The notes beneath the pieces were generated by a model that was not told where the DNA came from, did not search any database, and saw only the letters and a program-made list of their open reading frames with translations. From Chloroflexota bacterium (GTDB lineage: Bacteria > Chloroflexota > Anaerolineae > Promineifilales > Promineifilaceae): a DNA stretch of 46,965 nucleotides. The stretch is from the NCBI GenBank assembly GCA_018004935.1, contig JAGNBF010000059.1:1-46965 (forward strand), in the 5' to 3' direction. Positions 39,050 through 46,480 of this stretch are shown here, in pieces. Numbering within the stretch: position 1 is the first letter of the stretch; each line of letters starts with the position of its first letter. The position numbers and the translations under genes are program-made.

Positions 39050-40819
39050 TTAAAACCGTCGTCGCCAGAAAAGTAATAAAGCACCTAATCCAAGTCCCCC
39101 TCCAATAAACAAAAAGGATAAATTATTCGTACCTGATTCATCCACAAAAGGCGTTACGGTGAGCGTAGGTTCAAAAGACGCTGTTGCCGTGGCCAGAAGA
39201 ATAGTGGTTGCCGTGGGAGGCATAGGAGTAATGGTAGGTGACGGTGAAGCCGTTGCCGTGGCGGTGGCTGTTGCTGTAGGAGTAGCGGTAGCAGTGGGAC
39301 GCGGCGTCCGGGTAGGCCGGGGAGTCGCTGTAACCGTGGGGGTAAAGGTAGCGCTGATTGTGCGCGTGGGTGTCAGTGCATTCGCGGCCGCGGTTACGGT
39401 GACTCCATTCCCGGCTGTACTACTCCCACCCCCAGAGCCACCAACAGGTGGCGGTGGGGGAGCACCCCCGGTCGCCGATTGCACCAGATAGAACGTTGTT
39501 CCCCCGATCATACAATAATCACCAATCGGTTGCGTACATAATGCCCCTGGTAAATCCACGGTAAAAACCCCATTCTGGGCGGTGATAGTACGCTGACCAC
39601 CCCACATATCCACCAGCAAAGCCGTAGGTGCCGTAGCCGTTACCTGAGCCTGTTGGGGTGCGGGCAGGCGGGCAAATAACACCGTTGTCGTTTTTCCCTC
39701 TTGCTCCAGCCGAATCTGCCCTACTTCATTCCAACGTTCCCGGTTGACCGCCGTCATCCCCGCCAGATAACGCACAGCAATGCGATAGGTGTCAAAAGCG
39801 GGACGGCGCGACCCGTCCATACGCACCAGACCAAACGGTTCAGGATTAGCGGCCACATCTCCGGCCGTGTCTTTCAATTTGTAAATGGCAATACGTTGCG
39901 CCCCAGCGGCCAATGCCACCGCTAAGGCCTGGGGCATAAACGCCGCCTGCTCATCCTGAGTAACCGAAAGAGTCCAGTTTGCCACTGTCCAGGCCGGATC
40001 ATTGATGGGGGGAGCATTGGTTTCTACCAGCCAGATGGGTTTCCAGATACCAAAGGCCCCCATCATGCCGTAAAATGCCTGCGTTACATCATAAACGGTA
40101 TTGGGCTGAAAGTAGAGGTGGGCAGTAGCGGCGTCAAAATAGTAATTATTCGCGGCCGCGTCTGGGTCAGCCGTAATCTCACGCAAAAGGCGTGTCATAT
40201 ACTGCTCCTGCCCACACTGAAAATCCCAAAAATAGGTCATCGCCCCCAGGTGAATAGTCACATTAGGGTTGACCTGTTTGGCGGCTAGATAAGCAACCCG
40301 TAAAAGTTGAAAAAAGTCACGCACCGTTCCATTCCAGGTATGTCCCGGAGCCGCCGGATCGCAGACATCAGGCTCATTCCAGATGATCCAATGGCTAATG
40401 CGGCCGCTATAACGTGTTACCGCCTCACGTACATAGTTAGCCCAGGTATTATCTGGGCTATCATAGGGCGACCAAAGACCATTGGGTAAACCGGTAGCAT
40501 CGCTGGCCCATGTGGGAACACCAATAAGTAACCCCATCACCATGCGGCCGCTATTAACTTCACCATTAATCTGCCCCTCAGTTACCGTGGGAGTCCAAGT
40601 TCCTGGCCCACCCGCCTGCACCTCCGCCCACTGAAAACGAACCCGTGTCCAGGCTACCCCTAGCGCGGCCGCGTCTGCTGGCGATTCATACGACTCAACA
40701 ACGCCAAAACGCCAATCCACACCCTGTCCCGCCGGAGCACCATAACCAAATTGTGCTTGGCTTACTAAAAGAGCAAAGAAGAGAAGAGAAACAATTACCA
40801 GAAAATGTCGCTTAATCAT
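39050..40819 (-). CDS. exported glycoside-hydrolase-like TIM-barrel protein, C-terminally membrane-anchored
   Basis: 589 residues. A signal peptide (1-30; ends near YGAPAG) precedes a (beta/alpha)8 barrel of the GH39/GH5-like clan A. The probable acid/base is Glu in IIWNEPD (about residue 149) and the nucleophile is Glu in WLVETNAPP (about 266), the distance and order expected for retaining clan-A enzymes. A beta domain (about 365-470) with a Cys pair (LCTQPIGDYCMI) follows, then Pro-Gly, a long Thr/Pro/Ala linker (about 480-565) and a C-terminal membrane helix with the stop-transfer WRRRF. The substrate is unknown. The frame is open to 40951, but ATG 40819 begins a true signal peptide. It is divergent from a second barrel protein at 41005. 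Five GCGGCCGC sites. Confidence 0.85.
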   Translation of the reverse strand: MIKRHFLVIVSLLFFALLVSQAQFGYGAPAGQGVDWRFGVVESYESPADAAALGVAWTRVRFQWAEVQAGGPGTWTPTVTEGQINGEVNSGRMVMGLLIGVPTWASDATGLPNGLWSPYDSPDNTWANYVREAVTRYSGRISHWIIWNEPDVCDPAAPGHTWNGTVRDFFQLLRVAYLAAKQVNPNVTIHLGAMTYFWDFQCGQEQYMTRLLREITADPDAAANNYYFDAATAHLYFQPNTVYDVTQAFYGMMGAFGIWKPIWLVETNAPPINDPAWTVANWTLSVTQDEQAAFMPQALAVALAAGAQRIAIYKLKDTAGDVAANPEPFGLVRMDGSRRPAFDTYRIAVRYLAGMTAVNRERWNEVGQIRLEQEGKTTTVLFARLPAPQQAQVTATAPTALLVDMWGGQRTITAQNGVFTVDLPGALCTQPIGDYCMIGGTTFYLVQSATGGAPPPPPVGGSGGGSSTAGNGVTVTAAANALTPTRTISATFTPTVTATPRPTRTPRPTATATPTATATATATASPSPTITPMPPTATTILLATATASFEPTLTVTPFVDESGTNNLSFLFIGGGLGLGALLLFWRRRF

Positions 40820-41004
40820 TAAATAGTAGTTTATCCCATTTGCGGTCTTGTGAAAAAAGATTATTCTGGTAAGGTCATGTTCCCAGGTACAAGTCACTTT
40901 TGTAGACACACGATAACAGTATTTGATTCTTGACCCATTTGATAAGAACATGACATAGCTCTTCCGCTACATCATCTTATCCTCACATAAACTCACAATA
41001 TCCT

Positions 41005-42372
41005 ATGAAAAACACCAAACAATACCCCCGGTTGTTCCTTCTCCTTTTTATCATACTCCTCATTGCCTGTGGTACGGTAATCCAACCCAATGTCCCTACC
41101 CTTATACCTACCGCCGCTTCACCTAATGAAGAATTGGCCGCCAATGAAGCTCTCCTTTTACTCCCTACCTTCACTCCCTTACCCGATATTCAGCCAGAAG
41201 TAGCCGGGTTGACTCCGGCAGATCCTTATACCGTGGCCACCCCCACAGATATGCCCCCACTGCCCACGCGTACCCCTACCCGTACTTTGACACCTACCGT
41301 TACCCCCACGTCACCCCCCACAGCTACCTCAACGCCCAGCCGAACCGTATCACCCACAAGCGCCCTGGATGGAACCATTACCCCGGTGTCTGATGCCACA
41401 GCAACCACTCAGCCTCTGGGTCCAGCCTGGACGAGACCAACACCTCATGCTCATCCTGTTACAACCATTCCCCGTCAAGGGTTCGCCGCCTCGTTGTATC
41501 TTCAAGATAGCCTGACCTTTGGCCAATGGAGTTACTCCTGGTCACCCTATGTAACGCCTAACCTGCAAAACCTGCAACATGTTCCCATGCTGACAGGTGG
41601 CCCACGTGATGCCGTACCCACCGTCGCCACGCTCCAAATGTCTGATAACAGCACCAACCACAATTATTGGCTTGTTTTTAATGAGTGCGAACACCAATTC
41701 CAGTGCAATTCATCACCGCAAAATGCCGCTGATTTCCTGCACAACCAGATACTCCCAGTTGTCTATGATCAAGGGGGCGACCCCGACGCAAAGTTGATCA
41801 TTGGGGGGGTCAATACCCATCCTTGTGGCATCAAATGGTTGACCGATTTTGTTGTTTATTATGAAGCTACATATGGCCCCCTCCCCCATGCAGGCTGGCA
41901 CTTTCACATGTACCCGGAAATACGGCAGGCTAATCCCACTGCCTGTACCGGCGATTGGGTCTTTGATGATAATCTATTCCCCAATCCCAATGCGGCATTT
42001 GAACTGTGGCGACAATACGCCTATAACGCCTTGACTTTCGTACAAACCTATGGCGAACAAACGGACGAAATTTGGTTTACGGAAATGGGTTGTCTGAATT
42101 ACGGCTTTCACCAGATTCAAGAAGAAGTTTGCCAGGGCGAAGGGTTTCTTTCTACCTATGCACCGTTGATTTTAGGCTGGCTCAATGGGGAGGGCCGTTG
42201 GGTAACACGGTATGCCTGGTATACTGATTGGACAACGGCTTATTACAAAATAACCGCTCTTTTAGCCAATACCTTTCCCCCAGGGCACACTGGCCCCATG
42301 GATTTGACCGATTTGGGTCAATTTTACGCCAATGTGGACGCGGCCGCGGCAGTTCCGCTTCCCTGGCCTTAG
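41005..42372 (+). CDS. lipoprotein with glycoside-hydrolase-like TIM barrel (Asl1/GH128-like)
   Basis: 455 residues. Lipobox LLIAC (Cys22) marks a lipoprotein; residues 75-150 are a Thr/Pro-rich linker. The catalytic part (about 160-440) is a barrel similar to Asl1-like/GH128 proteins: the acid/base candidate is Glu227 in VFNECE and the nucleophile candidate is Glu360 in EIWFTEMG, with aromatic residues such as AGWHFHMYP between. Extra Cys (FQCNSS, HPCGI, TACTG, GCLNYG, EVCQG) hint at disulfides. Substrate unknown, possibly a beta-glucan or a polymer of the envelope. Divergent from the anchored barrel protein with 185 bp between starts, so the two may be coregulated. One GCGGCCGC near the C-terminus gives four alanines. 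Confidence 0.8.
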   Translation: MKNTKQYPRLFLLLFIILLIACGTVIQPNVPTLIPTAASPNEELAANEALLLLPTFTPLPDIQPEVAGLTPADPYTVATPTDMPPLPTRTPTRTLTPTVTPTSPPTATSTPSRTVSPTSALDGTITPVSDATATTQPLGPAWTRPTPHAHPVTTIPRQGFAASLYLQDSLTFGQWSYSWSPYVTPNLQNLQHVPMLTGGPRDAVPTVATLQMSDNSTNHNYWLVFNECEHQFQCNSSPQNAADFLHNQILPVVYDQGGDPDAKLIIGGVNTHPCGIKWLTDFVVYYEATYGPLPHAGWHFHMYPEIRQANPTACTGDWVFDDNLFPNPNAAFELWRQYAYNALTFVQTYGEQTDEIWFTEMGCLNYGFHQIQEEVCQGEGFLSTYAPLILGWLNGEGRWVTRYAWYTDWTTAYYKITALLANTFPPGHTGPMDLTDLGQFYANVDAAAAVPLPWP

Positions 42373-42501
42373 AAATCACCCCCAATAACCAGATCAAAAG
42401 GCACAATTCCGCCATAACCAACGTTACTTTCGTCATAGCGCACTGCGTCAAAAATCAATTGACCACCCCCTACGTTAAGGTTATAATCGGCTGAATTCGT
42501 G

Positions 42502-42610
42502 CAAATTTGGTATCTATACAGGTGGGGCACAACGATGCCTGAGCTTGTCGAAGGCGGAGCCGGGCTTCGGCAAGCTCAGCCCTCGAGGATGTGTATAGCT
42601 ACCAAATTTG
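42502..42610. mobile_element. 109-bp inverted-repeat element around a TTGTCGAAG hairpin
   Basis: Terminal repeats CAAATTTGGTATCTATACA and TGTATAGCTACCAAATTTG are complementary over 19 bp with one mismatch. Inside, CCTGAGCTTGTCGAAGGC pairs with CTTCGGCAAGCTCAG. The remainder of the 299-bp gap between the lipoprotein and etfB contains no other feature. A half-copy ending TGTATAGTTAC lies near 23189-23215. Confidence 0.8.
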
Positions 42611-42671
42611 TTCATTATCCAAGTTCCTCTTTGTGTATGTCGCCTGAATTTCCCATTGTGGAGGTAACCGT

Positions 42672-43469
42672 ATGAACGTCGTGGTGTGTTTAAAACAAAC
42701 ACCCAGCACCACTGCCGTCTTTAAAGTAAGTAACGGCGTCGTTAGCTGGGATGACCCCGGGGGAAAGCCCCAAGTGCTTAACCCTTGGGATGAATATTCT
42801 GTAGAAGAAGCGATCCGCCTGACAGAAAAACATGGAGCTAAAGAAGCCATTGCCATCTCTCTCGGTGCACAAGACGCTGTCGAATCATTGCGTACCGCCC
42901 TGGCGATGGGTTGCACCCAGGCCATTCTGGTATCGGATCCAGCCTTTGCCGGTTCAGACACCGCCGGTACAGCCCGCATACTCGCGGCCGCAATTGCCAA
43001 ACAACCCGATGCCCAAATCGCCCTTTTCGGTAAACAAGCCATAGATGGAGACACAGGGCAAGTACCCCTGCAAGTCGCCCGCAAACTCGGCTGGACCCCC
43101 CTTACCTTTGTGGCTGAAATTAAAAGCATCAGTGGCGATACCATCACCGTGACCCGTCTCTTGGAAGAAGGTAAACAGACCGTCACCACCAAATTACCGG
43201 TGGTTATTAGTGTCGTCAAAGAGATTAATGAACCCCGTTATCCTTCTTTTATGGGTATTCGCAAAGCCAACAAAGCCACCATCCCCACCCTCACCGCCGC
43301 CGATTTGAACGTCGCCGGGGGGGTCGGTGCCGGTGCCAGCAAAGTAGATTGGTCTAATGTAACCACGCTACCCGTGCGTGAAGGTAATGTCTTTATGATT
43401 CAAGCCGAGTCCGTTGAGGAGCAGGCACGCCTCCTGGCGGATAAATTGTTTGAGGAGAAGGTGATATGA
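42672..43469 (+). CDS. etfB: electron transfer flavoprotein, beta subunit
   Basis: 265 residues, normal for EtfB; soluble. With EtfA it takes electrons from acyl-CoA and other dehydrogenases and hands them to ETF:quinone oxidoreductase. Motifs: start MNVVVCLKQTPST, NPWDEYSVEEAIRLTEKHG, the adenine-nucleotide region LFGKQAIDGDTGQVP and the family signature VISVVKEINEPRYPSFMGIRKANK, in the LPxVxxxxxEINEPRYP loop that docks partner proteins. GGAGG precedes the ATG by 8 nt. The stop overlaps the start of etfA (ATGA), typical of this pair. One GCGGCCGC gives Ala-Ala-Ala (about 42984). Confidence 0.96.
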   Translation: MNVVVCLKQTPSTTAVFKVSNGVVSWDDPGGKPQVLNPWDEYSVEEAIRLTEKHGAKEAIAISLGAQDAVESLRTALAMGCTQAILVSDPAFAGSDTAGTARILAAAIAKQPDAQIALFGKQAIDGDTGQVPLQVARKLGWTPLTFVAEIKSISGDTITVTRLLEEGKQTVTTKLPVVISVVKEINEPRYPSFMGIRKANKATIPTLTAADLNVAGGVGAGASKVDWSNVTTLPVREGNVFMIQAESVEEQARLLADKLFEEKVI

Positions 43470-44443
43470 GCGGCGTATGGGTTTGGATCGAACATCGTGA
43501 TGGTCAAATTTTGGCTATCAGCAAAGAATCATTAATGGCCGCCCGTCAGGTGGCCGATGATCTGGGGCAACCCCTGACGGCTCTGGTTTTTGGCCAGGGA
43601 GTAGCGGGTATCGCCACTTCTGCATTTGACCTGGGTGCAGATGCTGTCCTCGGTGCCGATGACGCCCTATTGGGTACATTCCGGGCGACCGCGGCCGCAC
43701 CCCTACTGGTTCATCTGGTTCAAGAACGGCAACCCGCCGTCCTGTTGGCCGGGCATTCCACCGCCGGACGCGATCTGTGCGCCTGGGTAGCCGCCGACCT
43801 GGATGCCGGAATGGTTCCCGATGCCATTCACCTGGATGTCGAGGGGGGCAAAGTGGTTGTCACCCGTCCGGTTTACGCCGGTAAACTCCAAGGCAAAATC
43901 CAGATCACGGATGGGCTACAAATTATTACATTGCGCAGTCGGGCGTTTGCGGCCGCGGAATCCACCGGCAAAACCGGCACCCCCGAATGGCTACCTGTGT
44001 CCCTCAGCGAAGACGATGTGCCTGTAAAAGTGGTCGGTTTTGAAGCTCGAGATGAAGGCATTAACCTCACCGACGCCAAAATCATCATCAGTGGCGGCCG
44101 TGGGGTGGGTGGCCCTGAAGGCTTTAACCCTCTACGTGGCCTGGCCACCACCTTAGGAGCGGCCCTCGGCGCTTCTCGCGCCACCGTAGATGCGGGTTGG
44201 ATTCCCTACGACAATCAGGTTGGGCAAACCGGTAAAATCGTCAGCCCTGATCTGTACATTGCCTGCGGTATCAGCGGGGCAATTCAGCACCAGGCCGGTA
44301 TGCGTACCGCCAAAGTGATCGTTGCCATCAACAAAGATGCGGATGCGCCCATTTTCAAGCTGGCACACTATGGCATCGTTGGCGACTTATTCAAAGTAGT
44401 GCCAGCGCTCAACGACGAATTCAGCCGCCGCCTGGGCAAATAA
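43466..44443 (+). CDS. etfA: electron transfer flavoprotein, alpha subunit
   Basis: 325 residues, normal length. The N-terminal half is the AMP/beta-like domain; the C-terminal half carries the FAD site with GGRGVGGPEGF, LGASRATVDAGW, YDNQVGQTGKIVSPDLYIA, GISGAIQHQAGM and IVAINKDADAPIF. It binds one FAD and is the partner of EtfB, whose gene overlaps it by 4 nt; the start ATG is fixed by that overlap and a GAGGAGAAGG box just before it. No dehydrogenase or ETF:QO gene is next to the pair. Two GCGGCCGC sites (about 43691 and 43949) are read as Ala-Ala-Ala. Confidence 0.96.
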   Translation: MSGVWVWIEHRDGQILAISKESLMAARQVADDLGQPLTALVFGQGVAGIATSAFDLGADAVLGADDALLGTFRATAAAPLLVHLVQERQPAVLLAGHSTAGRDLCAWVAADLDAGMVPDAIHLDVEGGKVVVTRPVYAGKLQGKIQITDGLQIITLRSRAFAAAESTGKTGTPEWLPVSLSEDDVPVKVVGFEARDEGINLTDAKIIISGGRGVGGPEGFNPLRGLATTLGAALGASRATVDAGWIPYDNQVGQTGKIVSPDLYIACGISGAIQHQAGMRTAKVIVAINKDADAPIFKLAHYGIVGDLFKVVPALNDEFSRRLGK

Positions 44444-44496
44444 ATCAGGTTTGAGTGGGCTTACCAAACAACAACAAGGCGTCCTGAGTTTTCATT

Positions 44497-44538
44497 CCGG
44501 CTCGGTTTGGCGGGCGGCCGCCCGCCAAACCGAGCCGG
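44497..44538. repeat. hairpin cassette H6: 42-bp perfect palindrome
   Basis: Perfect two-fold symmetry; arm CCGGCTCGGTTTGGCGGGCGG, with GCGGCCGC exactly at the centre. It lies 53 nt after the etfA stop and shares the segment GGTTTGGCGG with cassette H4. Confidence 0.85.
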
Positions 44539-44642
44539 TTGGTTTCCACCTTCCCCAAGGAAAGGGGATAGGGGGATGAATCTTCAGCCTAAACCTACCC
44601 AATCTGTGGCCGCCAACAAAATGTCACTTTATGACTGTGGTA

Positions 44643-44741
44643 AGTATAACTACCGACCCTCTCGAGGGCTGAGCTTGTCGAAGCCTGAGCTTGTCGAAAC
44701 CCGGTGTCGCCTTCGACAAGCTCAGGCTACACCTATATGGG
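44643..44741. repeat. TTGTCGAAG-type inverted repeat, copy 7
   Basis: AGTATAACTACCGACCCTC, then CTGAGCTTGTCGAAGCC in two adjacent copies, then CCTTCGACAAGCTCAGG. The internal duplication is unique to this copy. Confidence 0.6.
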
Positions 44742-44767
44742 TAGGCTAAAAAATCGCCTTGGACCAC

Positions 44768-45388
44768 TCAGGTAATGGCGGGAGTCTGGTGTAAAAAGGT
44801 GTCATCTGTAAGTTGCCGAAGCACAAAGGCGGCCACATCCGCACGGGACACTTGTTTCGCCACAATAGTAGGATCTACACCAAACCGATAATTGCCCGTG
44901 GCCGGATTGTCGGTTAAACCCCCAGGACGAACAATAATCCAATCTAACCCACTATCCCGGATGATTTTTTCCTGGACTTCTTTGTCACGCAGAGGTTTAC
45001 GCAAAACAGTTTTGATTAACATTTTAAAGATAGCTGGAACCTGATCGCGGCTATCCCCTACCCCTAATGAAGTTACAGTAATGAGTCGTCGCGGCCGCGC
45101 TTTGGCCTTCATCGCTTCAATAATATGCCCTGTCCCCCGCGAAACCACCATATCCGGATTATTAGCCGTATTACCCAAACTACAAATGACCGCCTCTGTA
45201 TCCTCAACGGTCTCAGCTACCTTTGTTATCTCTAATACATCCCCTTGAATGATGGTGAGGTCAGGGTGTTTTATCATCAACCGGGTGGGATCACGCACTA
45301 AAGCTTGCACCTGATACCCCGCAGAAAGTGCCTGACTCACAATCTGGCGACCCGTACCCCCGGTCGCCCCAAAAACAGCAATTCTCAT
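44768..45388 (-). CDS. NAD(P)-binding atypical SDR protein (NmrA-like)
   Basis: 206 residues, soluble. Rossmann fold with the nucleotide loop GATGGTG (residues 7-13, GxxGxxG), the adenine-side DVLEI after strand 3, AVICSLGN, the segment RLITVTSLGVGDSRD and, near the C-terminus, SGLDWIIVRPGGLTDNP with the DW-IVRP motif of the atypical SDR/NAD(P)H-binding group. The YxxxK dyad of classical SDRs is not present, so it may be a redox sensor, epimerase-like or quinone-oxidoreductase-like protein. GGAGGCGA lies 5 nt before the ATG. Divergent from coxM. One GCGGCCGC site near 45090 reads Arg-Pro-Arg. Confidence 0.88.
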   Translation of the reverse strand: MRIAVFGATGGTGRQIVSQALSAGYQVQALVRDPTRLMIKHPDLTIIQGDVLEITKVAETVEDTEAVICSLGNTANNPDMVVSRGTGHIIEAMKAKARPRRLITVTSLGVGDSRDQVPAIFKMLIKTVLRKPLRDKEVQEKIIRDSGLDWIIVRPGGLTDNPATGNYRFGVDPTIVAKQVSRADVAAFVLRQLTDDTFLHQTPAIT

Positions 45389-45506
45389 ACTATCGCCTCC
45401 ATTGTTTGCTAGACTGCTACCAAAATTATAAAATCTCCTTCAACTAAACGCACACGCTGGTAGTGGCTCGCATAGGCCATTACCACAACATTCTGAGAAG
45501 TCTCGT

Positions 45507-46376
45507 ATGAAACCTGCCCCCTTTGCTTATTCTGCTCCCAAAACGCTGTCTGAGGCCTTAGCCCTCATGACCCAACATGGTGATGAAGCCAAGGTTTTAG
45601 CCGGGGGCCAAAGCCTGATCCCGGTGATGAATTTCCGGCTGGCTCAACCAACCCGACTGATAGACCTGAATGGGGTGGATGGATTAGCCTTTATTCGGGC
45701 GGAAAAGGATGGTTTGCATATTGGAGCAATGACGCGGCAACGGCAGGTTGAACGCTCGGCAGAGGTGGCACAATATGCGCCTTTGGTACATGAGACAATG
45801 CCCCACATTGCTCACCCGCAAATTCGGAATCGTGGCACGTTTGGGGGGAGTATTGCCCATGCAGACCCGGCGGCGGAGTTACCGGCCATTGCCGTGACAT
45901 TAAAGGCCCGTTTGCGTCTGCAACGGCAAGGCAGTGAGCGTTGGGTCACAGCCCCAGATTTTTTTACCGGCCTTTTTGCCACCGATCTGGCTCCCGATGA
46001 GATTCTAACGGAAATTGTCTTTCCCCCCTTGCCCGCGGGTACGGTAACGGCTTTTATCGAATTTGCCCGGCGACATGGGGATTATGCCACGGTTGGCGTC
46101 GCGGCCGCACTCACTTTTACCCCTGATAATATCTGCACCGGGGCACGGCTGGTTTATCTGAGTGTGGGCGAGGTGCCCACCATCGCGGAAAAGGCTTCCT
46201 CTTTGTTGGTGGGTGAAAAATTAACGACAGCCGTGATGTCTGCGGCCGCGCACACCGCCGCTTATGAAGAAGTAACTCCAGATGATGACATCCACGCCAC
46301 TGCGGCCTATAAACGTCATCTGACCGACGTGTTAACCCGTCGGGTACTCCACACTATTAGTACTCGTTCGTTTTAA
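45507..46376 (+). CDS. coxM: molybdenum hydroxylase FAD-binding medium subunit (CoxM-like)
   Basis: 289 residues, usual length. FAD-binding subunit of the xanthine-oxidase family, showing both FAD signatures: AGGQSLIPVMNFR (about 32-44) and TFGGSIAHADPAAELP (about 111-126). It takes electrons from the molybdenum subunit through the 2Fe-2S subunit encoded next. Substrate (CO, nicotinate, xanthine, others) cannot be told without the large subunit. GAGAAG precedes the ATG. The last codons (AGT ACT CGT TCG TTT TAA) and the stop lie inside a MITE-like element (46360-46438), so the natural C-terminus has been replaced. Two GCGGCCGC sites. CoxM is only the family-level name. Confidence 0.92.
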   Translation: MKPAPFAYSAPKTLSEALALMTQHGDEAKVLAGGQSLIPVMNFRLAQPTRLIDLNGVDGLAFIRAEKDGLHIGAMTRQRQVERSAEVAQYAPLVHETMPHIAHPQIRNRGTFGGSIAHADPAAELPAIAVTLKARLRLQRQGSERWVTAPDFFTGLFATDLAPDEILTEIVFPPLPAGTVTAFIEFARRHGDYATVGVAAALTFTPDNICTGARLVYLSVGEVPTIAEKASSLLVGEKLTTAVMSAAAHTAAYEEVTPDDDIHATAAYKRHLTDVLTRRVLHTISTRSF

Positions 46377-46438
46377 CTTAACGATTTGCTGTGATCGGTC
46401 TCCTGACCGAGCCACCTATCTTATTTCCGAACGATTAC
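46360..46438. mobile_element. 79-bp MITE-like element, copy D, inserted at the end of coxM
   Basis: Begins GTACTCGTTCGTTTTAAC and ends CCGAACGATTAC; TTA flanks both sides (46357-46359 and 46439-46441). Core GGTCTCCTGACCGAGCCACC. The first 17 bp supply Thr-Arg-Ser-Phe and the stop codon of coxM; the rest lies between coxM and coxS. Confidence 0.8.
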
Positions 46439-46480
46439 TTAGCACCAAAAAATAAAGCTGTCCCCATTGAGTATGTTTCT

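Larger units (their letters stand above)
44444..44767. other. 324-bp intergenic region after etfA
   Basis: Convergent gap. Contains the 42-bp palindrome H6 (44497-44538), a GGGGATAGGGGGATG flank, a segment repeated in reverse at 6562-6622 (44574-44640) and a TTGTCGAAG-type repeat (about 44643-44741). The palindrome could end transcription of etfBA. No gene. Confidence 0.65.

Noticed and set aside
46391-46480. N-terminal extension of CoxS
   Set aside because: The extension is a translation of repeat copy D, and the CoxS family begins at the strand after the ATG at 46481.
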